In this document: in pieces, positions 6,752 to 13,152 of the stretch
Numbering within the stretch: the stretch's first letter is position 1
How the letters are laid out: each line of letters starts with the position of its first letter
Assembly: GCA_947628235.1 (NCBI GenBank)
Contig: CANQZC010000011.1
Span: 1-43,859 of the forward strand
DNA length: 43,859 bases
From: an uncultured Bacilli bacterium
GTDB taxonomy: Bacteria > Bacillota_I > Bacilli_A > RF39 > UBA660
Direction: 5' to 3'
Program-made: the position numbers and the translations under genes
The notes under the pieces: generated by a model
Seen by the model: only the letters and a program-made list of their open reading frames with translations
What the model was told of the DNA's origin: nothing
Databases searched by the model: none

Positions 6752-7240
6752 ATGAGAAAATTTGAGAAGATTAGTTTTCAACAATGGAAGAAGGACATAA
6801 ATTCCTCACGGGAAGAGTATGATTCTTTGGAATTACCAAAACGGCATACCAAATATAGTGCAGGATATGATTTTAAAAGTCCTGTCGATTGCATCATTCA
6901 TCCAGGAGAAGTCATAAAAATTCCAACTGGGATAAAAATCAGAATGAATGAAGATGAAATGATGATGTTGGTGGTAAGAAGTAGTACTGGATTTAAATAT
7001 AATGTACGAATGACGAATCAAGTAGGAATTTTTGAAAGTGATTTTTATAATAATGAAACAAATGAGGGACATGCGATGGTAAGTCTTCAAAATGAAGGAA
7101 AAGAAGATTTTATCATTCATAAAGGAGATCGTATTGTTCAAGGAATTTTTGTAAAATTTTTAACTGTCGATGAGGAAGAAGAAGTAACTACTGTTAGAAC
7201 CGGTTCTATTGGTAGTACGAATAAGGAGGAAAAAAGATGA
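6752..7240 (+). CDS. dut: dUTP diphosphatase (dUTPase), trimeric type
   Basis: This enzyme converts dUTP to dUMP and pyrophosphate, keeping uracil out of DNA and supplying dUMP. The five trimeric dUTPase motifs are present in order: AGYD (37-40), RSSTG (76-80), GIFESDFYNN (92-101), GDRIVQGIF (125-133) and a degenerate RTGSIGST (149-156). In motif 3 the usual water-activating Asp of G-V-I-D-S-D-Y is Glu (E95), and motif 5 lacks the common Gly-rich Phe loop. These may lower or alter activity, or be normal for the clade. AGGAGG at 6741-6746 precedes the ATG. It is the first gene behind the T-box and overlaps metG by 4 bases, so it shares methionine control. It complements ung further along. Confidence 0.88.
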   Translation: MRKFEKISFQQWKKDINSSREEYDSLELPKRHTKYSAGYDFKSPVDCIIHPGEVIKIPTGIKIRMNEDEMMMLVVRSSTGFKYNVRMTNQVGIFESDFYNNETNEGHAMVSLQNEGKEDFIIHKGDRIVQGIFVKFLTVDEEEEVTTVRTGSIGSTNKEEKR

Positions 7241-8790
7241 AAGAAAAATATTATATTTCAACAGCAATTGCTTATACATCAGGAAAACCACATATTGGAA
7301 ATACTTATGAAATTATTTTAGCGGATGCCATAGCGCGTTTTAAAAGAGCGCAAGGATATGATGTTTATTTCCAAACAGGAACAGATGAACATGGAGAAAA
7401 AATTGAGTTAAAGGCGAAAGAAGCAGGCATTACTCCTCAAGAATATGTAGATAAAGTAGCTCATGAAATTCAAAGAATTTGGGATAAAATGAATACGAGT
7501 TATGATCGTTTTGTTAGAACTACCGATAAGAAGCATGAAGAACAAGTTCAAAAAATATTCCAAAAAATGTATGATAAGGGAGATATTTATAAAGGAGAAT
7601 ATAAAGGATTATACTGTACGCCTTGTGAATCTTTCTGGACAGAATCTCAATTAGTAGATGGAAAATGTCCAGACTGTGGTAGAGAAGTAAAAATGGCTTC
7701 TGAAGAGGCATATTTCTTTAAATTATCTAAGTATCAGGACCGATTAGTAGAATATATTGAATCTCATCCTGATTTTATTCAACCAGAATCTCGTAAAAAT
7801 GAAATGTTAAATAATTTTATTAAACCAGGATTACAAGATTTGTGTGTTTCTAGAACTTCTTTTAGTTGGGGAATTCCAGTTACTTTTGATTCAAAACATG
7901 TTGTTTATGTATGGTTAGATGCATTAACGAACTATATTACAAATATTGGGTATGATGTAGATAATCCAAGTGAAGAATTTAAAAGGTATTGGCCTGCTGA
8001 TCTTCATTTAATTGGAAAAGATATCATTCGTTTCCATACAATTTATTGGCCTTGTTTCTTATGGTCTTTAGATGTCGAATTACCAAAACAAGTATTTGGA
8101 CATCCTTGGTTACTTACGAATAATGATAAGATTGGAAAAAGTAGAGGAAATGCAATTTATGCGGATGATTTAGCGGATCTTTTTGGAGTAGATGCTGTTA
8201 GATATTATGTTCTTCATGAAATTCCATTCGCTAATGATGGAAATTTAACATATGAATTAATGATTGAAAGATATAATTCTGACCTTGCCAATATTCTAGG
8301 AAATCTAGTAAACCGAACTATTTCTATGGATAAAAAGTATTTTGAAGGAATTGTTCCAGAAGTAGGAACAGAAGATAAAGTAGATGACGATTTAAAGAAA
8401 GTAATTAAAGAATCTATCTATAAAGCAGAGAATTCTATGGAAGGATTACGGGTAGCGGATGCGATAGATGCTGTCTTTGAAATCTTTAGAAGAAGTAATA
8501 AGTATATTGATGAAACAACACCTTGGACATTAGCGAAAGAGGGAAATACAGAACGCTTAAAAACGGTTATCTATAATTTATTAGAGTCTATTCGTATTGG
8601 CGCTGTTCTACTTCATTCTTTCCTTCCAGAAACAGCTACGAAAATCTATCATCAATTAAATACTGAGGTAACAGATTTTGAAAGTACGAAAGTATTTGGA
8701 GGATTAGAAAGTGGTAAAGCAGTAAATGATCCAGAACCTTTATTTGTTCGTATTGATAAAGAAAAATTCTTAGAAGAACTACAAAAGTAG
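7237..8790 (+). CDS. metG: Methionyl-tRNA synthetase (short form)
   Basis: This enzyme charges tRNA-Met with methionine using ATP, in the cytoplasm. The class I signature HIGN lies at 19-22. A zinc knuckle has C127, C130, C144 and C147. The second signature is KIGKS at 298-302 in place of the usual KMSKS. The anticodon-binding helical domain fills the C-terminal third. At 517 residues it lacks the C-terminal EMAP/Trbp dimerisation domain found in the about 660-residue Bacillus enzyme. The ATG overlaps the dut stop (ATGA), so the two are translationally coupled, and both lie behind the methionine T-box. Its last codons form the terminator stem. Confidence 0.97.
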   Translation: MKEKYYISTAIAYTSGKPHIGNTYEIILADAIARFKRAQGYDVYFQTGTDEHGEKIELKAKEAGITPQEYVDKVAHEIQRIWDKMNTSYDRFVRTTDKKHEEQVQKIFQKMYDKGDIYKGEYKGLYCTPCESFWTESQLVDGKCPDCGREVKMASEEAYFFKLSKYQDRLVEYIESHPDFIQPESRKNEMLNNFIKPGLQDLCVSRTSFSWGIPVTFDSKHVVYVWLDALTNYITNIGYDVDNPSEEFKRYWPADLHLIGKDIIRFHTIYWPCFLWSLDVELPKQVFGHPWLLTNNDKIGKSRGNAIYADDLADLFGVDAVRYYVLHEIPFANDGNLTYELMIERYNSDLANILGNLVNRTISMDKKYFEGIVPEVGTEDKVDDDLKKVIKESIYKAENSMEGLRVADAIDAVFEIFRRSNKYIDETTPWTLAKEGNTERLKTVIYNLLESIRIGAVLLHSFLPETATKIYHQLNTEVTDFESTKVFGGLESGKAVNDPEPLFVRIDKEKFLEELQK

Positions 8791-8799
8791 TTCTTTTTT
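8774..8799 (+). terminator. Terminator of dut-metG, overlapping the metG stop
   Basis: AAGAACTAC (8774-8782) pairs with GTAGTTCTT (8787-8795) across an AAAA loop, followed by T. The TAG stop at 8788-8790 is in the stem. Confidence 0.92.
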
Positions 8800-8844
8800 T
8801 TGTCAAGATATGTAAAATGACTAATTTTGTCGAGTAGATAACAC

Positions 8845-8872
8845 TTGGAAATAAAGAGAAGTATGGTATACT
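8845..8872 (+). promoter_or_regulatory. Promoter of the small membrane protein and tatD
   Basis: TTGGAA at 8845-8850, a 16-base spacer, and TATACT at 8867-8872 preceded by TGG. Confidence 0.65.
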
Positions 8873-8892
8873 TGTGGTGTAAGGAGAAATTT

Positions 8893-9057
8893 ATGACAAC
8901 AAAAGAGAAATTAGTAGTAAAGGAAGTATTATGGATACTATCCCTTATCGCTTTTTTAGTATTTTGTAGTTTTTTAGTAAATCATCAAACAACGGATATT
9001 TTATATTTTTTCACCATTATTACTTATGGCTTTTATTATATATTTGGTCGTGAGTAA
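8893..9057 (+). CDS. Small two-helix membrane protein
   Basis: This is a 54-residue product starting MTTKEKLVVKEV. Two hydrophobic segments follow (about residues 13-31 and 37-51), separated by a short polar turn (NHQTTD). AAGGAG at 8881-8886 gives a 6-base spacing to ATG 8893. The frame is open further upstream (to 8845), but the promoter core lies there, so that extension is not translated. It ends 19 bases before tatD and is likely co-transcribed. No family is recognised; it may be a small inner membrane protein. Confidence 0.65.
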   Translation: MTTKEKLVVKEVLWILSLIAFLVFCSFLVNHQTTDILYFFTIITYGFYYIFGRE

Positions 9058-9076
9058 AGTTGAAAGGGTGATGTTT

Positions 9077-9832
9077 TTGTTAATAGATACGCATTGTCAT
9101 TTAGATGATGAGGCCTATGAAACCTCAGATGAAATTATTTCTCATATGCCAGGATATATGATTACGGCTGGATGTAGTCAAACTTCGAATGAAAAGACAT
9201 TAGAATTGGTTCAAAAATATGACCATGTCTTTGGTGTTCTAGGAATTCATCCTGAACAAGTAGATTCTTATCAAGAAGAGGATTTAAAGTTTATCGAAGA
9301 ACATATTCAAGATTCGAAGATTGTCGGAATTGGGGAAGTAGGGCTAGATTATCACTATGAACAAGAGTCCAAAGAAAGACAAAAACTTCTTTTTGAGAAA
9401 CAACTTCAATTAGCAGATAAGTATCATAAGACAGTCGTTGTTCATAGTCGAGATGCCATTTTAGATACTTATGAACTCATGAAGAAATATCCAAATATTT
9501 CCTATGTTCTTCATTGTTATAGTTCTAGTCTGGAGATGGCTAAACGCTTTTTAGAATTGAATGTATGCTTTGGAATCGGGGGTGTCGTTACCTTTAAGAA
9601 TGGGACAAAGTTAAAAGAGGTGGTAGAGGGAATTGATTTATCTCATCTATTGCTGGAAACGGATAGTCCTTATCTTTCTCCAGAACCTTATCGAGGAGAG
9701 AGAAATGAACCAAAGAATACAGAAATAGTAGCGGCGAAAATAGCAGAAATAAAAGGGATATCTAAAGAAGAAGTAATTGAAAAAACAGGCGAAAATGCGA
9801 AACGACAATTTGACTTGAATATTCCTTTATGA
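9077..9832 (+). CDS. tatD: TatD-family metal-dependent DNase
   Basis: This is a TIM-barrel hydrolase of the TatD/YabD family, a Mg-dependent 3'-5' exonuclease or deoxyribonuclease. The metal ligand motifs are IDTHCHLD (H6, H8), GIGEVGLDY (Glu), VVHSRDA (His), LHCYS (His) and LLETDSPYLSPEPYRG (Asp). The best start is TTG at 9077: AAAGGGTGAT at 9063-9072 is the ribosome site and overlaps ATG 9071, which would be too close. From TTG the protein begins MLIDTHCHLD, as is usual for the family. The length of 251 is normal. It lies between metG and the YabE-like gene, as yabD does in B. subtilis. Its stop codon overlaps the next promoter. Confidence 0.93.
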   Translation: MLIDTHCHLDDEAYETSDEIISHMPGYMITAGCSQTSNEKTLELVQKYDHVFGVLGIHPEQVDSYQEEDLKFIEEHIQDSKIVGIGEVGLDYHYEQESKERQKLLFEKQLQLADKYHKTVVVHSRDAILDTYELMKKYPNISYVLHCYSSSLEMAKRFLELNVCFGIGGVVTFKNGTKLKEVVEGIDLSHLLLETDSPYLSPEPYRGERNEPKNTEIVAAKIAEIKGISKEEVIEKTGENAKRQFDLNIPL

Positions 9833-9838
9833 TAGAAT
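9810..9838 (+). promoter_or_regulatory. Promoter of the G5-3D protein gene
   Basis: TTGACT at 9810-9815, a 17-base spacer, and TAGAAT at 9833-9838 preceded by TGA. It overlaps the end of tatD. Confidence 0.7.
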
Positions 9839-9862
9839 TTAAAGTTGTAATGAGGTGACCTT

Positions 9863-10567
9863 ATGGAAATCTATTTACTGAAATTAATTGGTAATTGGTT
9901 ATCCGTATTAGTGATTTCTTTCATCTCCTTTTTAGGAATTGGGGATTACCAAGAAAAGATGACAGGAGTAACGAATACCAGTTATACCAAGACAGTATCG
10001 GTAGTCAGTGAGATTCTTCCTTATAAGACAAGGTATGTATATAATTCTTCCAAATCTCGTTTAGCGCAAAAGGAAATCTTAGTAATGGGCGAAGAAGGAT
10101 TAAGTTATACTTATGAAAATGGAGTTACCAAAGTATTAAAAGAACCTGTAACTCAAGTAGTGGAAGTAGGAACTGCTCGTCCTGGAGAATATATTGGACG
10201 ATTAACTACTTATGGTGCAGACTGTGCTGGATGTAGTAAAACAGGAACGGTAGCTTGCCGAAAACCAAATGGAAAAACGCATAGTTTAACAAGAGATGGA
10301 ATGTATTATAACGATTCTGAATATGGAAAAGTTAGAATTTTAGCAGCAGATTTAGGAGGGTTTCCTTGTGGTACTATCATCCTTGTTAATAATGGAAAAA
10401 TTAAACCATTCTATGCCGTTGTCATGGATACAGGAGGAACCATGAGACAACAATATGCACAAGGATATATATGGATGGATTTAGCGTTTGTTCATGAAGG
10501 AGATTCTAAGGGAACTCATACAGGTAGTAAAACGACAAGATTTAGTGTACAAAGATGGGGCTGGTAG
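9863..10567 (+). CDS. YabE-like secreted G5 and 3D domain protein
   Basis: This 234-residue protein has an N-terminal membrane segment or signal (about residues 5-26). A G5 domain follows at about 50-104 (ILPYKTRYVY ... EPVTQVVEVGT). A C-terminal 3D domain spans about 112-210, with the three expected Asp at 163 (AADLGG), 189 (VMDTGG) and 206 (WMDLAF). The 3D fold resembles a lytic transglycosylase barrel, so the protein is probably a cell-wall enzyme of the Rpf/YabE/Sps type. Four Cys (121, 124, 132, 169) may form disulfides. It is shorter than B. subtilis YabE (437 residues), lacking the N-terminal repeats. Position next to tatD and near rsmA matches yabD-yabE-rnmV-ksgA. GAGGTGA at 9852-9858 precedes the ATG. 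Confidence 0.88.
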   Translation: MEIYLLKLIGNWLSVLVISFISFLGIGDYQEKMTGVTNTSYTKTVSVVSEILPYKTRYVYNSSKSRLAQKEILVMGEEGLSYTYENGVTKVLKEPVTQVVEVGTARPGEYIGRLTTYGADCAGCSKTGTVACRKPNGKTHSLTRDGMYYNDSEYGKVRILAADLGGFPCGTIILVNNGKIKPFYAVVMDTGGTMRQQYAQGYIWMDLAFVHEGDSKGTHTGSKTTRFSVQRWGW

Positions 10568-10581
10568 TCCTATCTTTTTTT
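10551..10581 (+). terminator. Terminator built from the end of the G5-3D gene
   Basis: AAAGATGGG (10551-10559) pairs with CCTATCTTT (10569-10577), 9 bp with one G-U, followed by T. The whole left arm is coding sequence. Confidence 0.75.
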
Positions 10582-10589
10582 ATAAAAAA

Positions 10590-10617
10590 AGTTTGACTAC
10601 TTTTTATGAGTCAAACT
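10590..10617 (-). terminator. Minus-strand terminator-like hairpin without an obvious gene
   Basis: AGTTTGACT (10590-10598) and AGTCAAACT (10609-10617) form a perfect 9-bp stem. On the minus strand it is followed by seven T; on the plus strand no T run follows. It therefore points toward transcription from the right, where no convincing minus-strand gene is seen. Confidence 0.5.
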
Positions 10618-10637
10618 AATTTCTACATCATCAAATA

Positions 10638-10745
10638 ATTGTCGGATATGTCTTTTTCCAAGTTCCAAAAGATACCAAAGAAGTAGAGTTAGAGTATCAA
10701 GTATATGCACTTTCAGATGATAAAGTTACATTCATCGTAAAATAA
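10638..10745 (+). pseudogene. 3' remnant of a DUF4352-like lipoprotein gene
   Basis: The frame from 10638 reads IIVGYVFFQVPKDTKEVELE and continues YQVYALSDDKVTFIVK to TAA at 10743-10745. The GYVFFQVPKD...ELEY pattern is the C-terminal end of DUF4352/DUF5067-type extracellular immunoglobulin-like domains. There is no start codon with a ribosome site. An in-frame stop lies at 10617-10619, and similarity appears to begin only near 10641. It is a truncated leftover that still keeps its own terminator (10744-10766). Confidence 0.6.
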
Positions 10746-10766
10746 GGACTATGTCCTTGTTTTTTC
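10744..10766 (+). terminator. Terminator of the gene remnant
   Basis: AAGGAC (10744-10749) and GTCCTT (10753-10758) flank a 3-base loop, followed by GTTTTTT. It overlaps the remnant's stop codon. Confidence 0.75.
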
Positions 10767-10805
10767 TCTCATTTTTTGATATCCTTGCTACAAGGAGGAA
10801 GAAGT

Positions 10806-11183
10806 ATGAAATGGTTGAAAGATAACTTTTTAGTTGTCATTAGTATTGCCTGTATTGGATTAGGAATTTATGCTTTTACGGTAGCAACTAATATTGATTC
10901 TGAAGGAACTTTTGGAACTTATGTAGAAACAGAAAAATATGGTGGGGATGCTTATACAGGAATCCAAAATGCCGGTGCTGATGGAGCAAATAATGTACGT
11001 GCTTTTGGTCGTCATTTGACGACAGAAATCGAATACATAATGCGCTTTGTAGGAGTTACTTTTATCGTTGGTGGAGTTGTTGTATTACTCTATTATGTTG
11101 CTGATAAAGGTTCTAAACCAAAACCATATACTATGGTAATGCCGATGGAAAATATTCCTGTAGAACAGGCCGAAGACGAATAA
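10806..11183 (+). CDS. Small membrane protein with two transmembrane helices
   Basis: This is a 125-residue protein starting MKWLKDNFLVVIS. Hydrophobic helices lie at about residues 8-27 and 82-101. The approximately 55-residue loop between them, probably extracytoplasmic, is rich in Gly, Ala and acidic residues. The C-terminal tail ends NIPVEQAEDE. AAGGAGG at 10792-10798 fixes the ATG at 10806; ten upstream codons of open frame contain this ribosome site and are not translated. I recognise no family. It is a single gene with its own terminator, next to a degraded gene and just before rsmA, in the place where rnmV sits in B. subtilis. It is not a primase-like (Toprim) protein. Confidence 0.7.
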   Translation: MKWLKDNFLVVISIACIGLGIYAFTVATNIDSEGTFGTYVETEKYGGDAYTGIQNAGADGANNVRAFGRHLTTEIEYIMRFVGVTFIVGGVVVLLYYVADKGSKPKPYTMVMPMENIPVEQAEDE

Positions 11184-11219
11184 AGAAAAACCTCTCAATA
11201 CGAGAGATTTTCTTTTTTT
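11183..11219 (+). terminator. Terminator after the small membrane protein
   Basis: A two-tier stem: AAAGAAAA pairs with TTTTCTTT around an inner CTCTC (11192-11196) and GAGAG (11202-11206), ending in a T run. Confidence 0.8.
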
Positions 11220-11231
11220 ATTTTCAAACTA

Positions 11232-11240
11232 TGGTATAAT
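11232..11240 (+). promoter_or_regulatory. Extended -10 promoter of rsmA
   Basis: TGGTATAAT at 11232-11240, with the ATG at 11256. The -35 region falls in the terminator T tract and is poor. Confidence 0.55.
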
Positions 11241-11255
11241 AAAGATGGTGGTTGT

Positions 11256-12092
11256 ATGGAATATTCGCCAAGAAAGATGCAAGAACAGTTGGATAATAAA
11301 GAATTCCATCTCAAAAAGAAGTTTGGACAAAATTTCATTATTGATGAAAATATTATCAACAACATTGTGGATAAATCTAAGATTGAAAAAGATACTTTAG
11401 TCATAGAGATAGGTCCTGGAGCAGGATCGCTTACTTATAAGTTAGCTTCTCAGGCAAAGCAAGTATTGTGTTATGAAATTGACACTACCTTAAAACCTCT
11501 ATTAGAAGAGAACTTAAAAGAATGTGACAATGTAGATATTCTATACCAAGATTTTTTAGTATCGAATGTCAAAGAAGATATTCAAAAATATTCCTATCAA
11601 CAACTTTATGTAGTAGCGAATCTTCCCTATTATATAACGACGCCTATTATTATGAAGGTAATTGAAGATGACTTACCTGTTGATAAGATGGTGGTTATGG
11701 TTCAAAAAGAAGTAGGAGATCGATTTAAAGCAAAACCAAAAACAAAGGATTATAATTCTCTTACGATTTATTTGAATTGTTTTTTTGAAGTAGAGAAATT
11801 GATGGATGTTAGTCGAAATGTCTTTCTTCCAAAACCTAATGTAGATAGCATCATCATTGAATTTCGAAGAAAGAAAGAGAAACTACCATTTCAAAATCCA
11901 GAGATTTTCTTTCAGTTAGTAAAAGATTCTTTTGTTCAAAAAAGGAAGAATTTACGAAATAATTTAAAGAACTATCCATTACCAGTAATAGAGGATGTTT
12001 TAAAAAGGTATGGACTTGATTTGAATGTTAGGGCAGAGGCACTGCCTGTAGAAATTTTTATCGAAATTGCCAAAGCGTTAGGAGGAAAATAA
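11256..12092 (+). CDS. rsmA: 16S rRNA (adenine-1518/1519-N6) dimethyltransferase RsmA/KsgA
   Basis: This enzyme dimethylates two adjacent adenines in the 3'-terminal helix of 16S rRNA using SAM, a late step of 30S maturation. Motifs in order: FGQNFIID (about 24-31, usually FGQHFL), SAM-binding EIGPGAGSLT (about 51-60), acidic YEIDTTL, and the catalytic NLPYYITTPI (about 124). A C-terminal helical domain follows (KRKNLRNNLK). The length of 278 residues is normal. GGTGG at 11247-11251 precedes the ATG. The stop overlaps the lipoprotein start (TAATG), so rsmA, the lipoprotein and ung form one translationally coupled operon. Disruption of this gene normally gives kasugamycin resistance. Confidence 0.97.
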   Translation: MEYSPRKMQEQLDNKEFHLKKKFGQNFIIDENIINNIVDKSKIEKDTLVIEIGPGAGSLTYKLASQAKQVLCYEIDTTLKPLLEENLKECDNVDILYQDFLVSNVKEDIQKYSYQQLYVVANLPYYITTPIIMKVIEDDLPVDKMVVMVQKEVGDRFKAKPKTKDYNSLTIYLNCFFEVEKLMDVSRNVFLPKPNVDSIIIEFRRKKEKLPFQNPEIFFQLVKDSFVQKRKNLRNNLKNYPLPVIEDVLKRYGLDLNVRAEALPVEIFIEIAKALGGK

Positions 12093-12436
12093 TGAAAAAG
12101 TTAGGAATGCTATTAGTACTTTGTGTTTTGTTAGTAGGATGTGGCAAGAAGGAAGAAGAAAAGCCAAATCCTAGTAATCCAATTTCCAATATTCAAGAGA
12201 GTGATGTTGCTTTAGCTCGTGTCTATGTACAGAGTTTATTTGATGTCGTAGAGCAACAAATTTTAATGGGAGAAACTTCAAATTGTTTCAATGCGAATGA
12301 ATTATCTAGTCGAGAAGCAACGAGTGGGACTATGTGTTTAAAAGAAGATGGTTTTATCTATGCTGATCAGGTAGAGTATCGTGGATTTGTTTGTAGTGGA
12401 ACGAAGACTTCATTAGAATGTCAGGCTAAAAAATGA
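12092..12436 (+). CDS. Putative lipoprotein, Cys-rich
   Basis: This 114-residue precursor has a type II signal peptide. The lipobox LVGC ends at Cys17, so the mature protein would be lipid-anchored outside the membrane. The remainder is polar; residues about 38-60 (VALARVYVQSLFDVVEQQIL) form an amphipathic helix. Four further Cys (SNCFN, TMCLK, FVCSG, LECQA) could pair into two disulfides. No family is recognised. AGGAGG at 12080-12085 lies inside the end of rsmA. The start overlaps the rsmA stop by 1 base, and the stop overlaps the ung start by 4 bases. Confidence 0.75.
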   Translation: MKKLGMLLVLCVLLVGCGKKEEEKPNPSNPISNIQESDVALARVYVQSLFDVVEQQILMGETSNCFNANELSSREATSGTMCLKEDGFIYADQVEYRGFVCSGTKTSLECQAKK

Positions 12437-13083
12437 TTAATAAGAAGTGGGATGAAGTTTTAGCAGGGGAAATGAAGAAAGATTACTTTCGTAGATTAGG
12501 TATTTTTGTGAAGCAAGAATATCGCACGAAACAAGTTTTTCCCCCTTATCAAAATATTTTTGATGCGTTACGGTTTACGGATTATGATGAAGTAAAAGTT
12601 GTTATTTTAGGACAAGATCCTTATCATGGATTAGGAGAAGCTCATGGATTATCTTTTTCGGTTCATAATGGGATTCGAAAACCTCCTTCTCTTCAAAATA
12701 TCTTAAAAGAGTTAGAAAATGATATTGGGGTAAAAAGAGAAGAAAGTGATTTAACAGATTGGGCAAAACAAGGTGTTCTTCTTTTAAATTCTATTATGAC
12801 AGTTGAAAAAGATAAACCCTTATCTCATAAAGATAAAGGTTGGGAACAATTTACAGACTTTATTATTCAATCTTTAAATGAACGAGAAAAACCAGTTATT
12901 TTTGTTTTATGGGGAAGTTTTGCGCGTAGTAAGAAAGAATTAATTACGAATAAAAGACATCCGATTATTGAGTCGGTTCATCCTTCTCCATTATCAGCTA
13001 ATCGTGGTTTCTTTGGGAGTAAACCATTTAGTAAAATCAATCGTTATTTAGAAGAAAACCAGATGGGAAAAATCAATTGGTAA
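12433..13083 (+). CDS. ung: Uracil-DNA glycosylase, family 1
   Basis: This enzyme removes uracil from DNA to start base-excision repair. It carries water-activating GQDPYHG (60-66, D62), FSV (uracil stacking), VLLLNSIMTV (Asn binding uracil) and the minor-groove loop HPSPLSANRGF (from H183). The length of 216 is normal. It starts inside the stop of the lipoprotein gene (ATGA), so its translation is coupled to it. No terminator follows; the next gene has its own promoter. With the dUTPase upstream it forms the two-part defence against uracil in DNA. Confidence 0.97.
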   Translation: MINKKWDEVLAGEMKKDYFRRLGIFVKQEYRTKQVFPPYQNIFDALRFTDYDEVKVVILGQDPYHGLGEAHGLSFSVHNGIRKPPSLQNILKELENDIGVKREESDLTDWAKQGVLLLNSIMTVEKDKPLSHKDKGWEQFTDFIIQSLNEREKPVIFVLWGSFARSKKELITNKRHPIIESVHPSPLSANRGFFGSKPFSKINRYLEENQMGKINW

Positions 13084-13096
13084 CAAGGCATGTCAA

Positions 13097-13125
13097 TTGA
13101 CTTTCGCATACTTCTATGATATTAT
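13097..13125 (+). promoter_or_regulatory. Promoter of the Big_2 surface protein gene
   Basis: TTGACT at 13097-13102, a 17-base spacer, and TATTAT at 13120-13125 preceded by TGA. Confidence 0.75.
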
Positions 13126-13152
13126 GTTCATAGTAAAAATAGGGTGATGGCT

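Noticed and set aside
10597-10710. A 37-codon minus-strand frame from GTG ending inside the orphan terminator (10590-10617).
   Set aside because: It is the antisense of the DUF4352-like remnant, whose plus-strand peptide has clear family character. The GTG has only a poor ribosome site.
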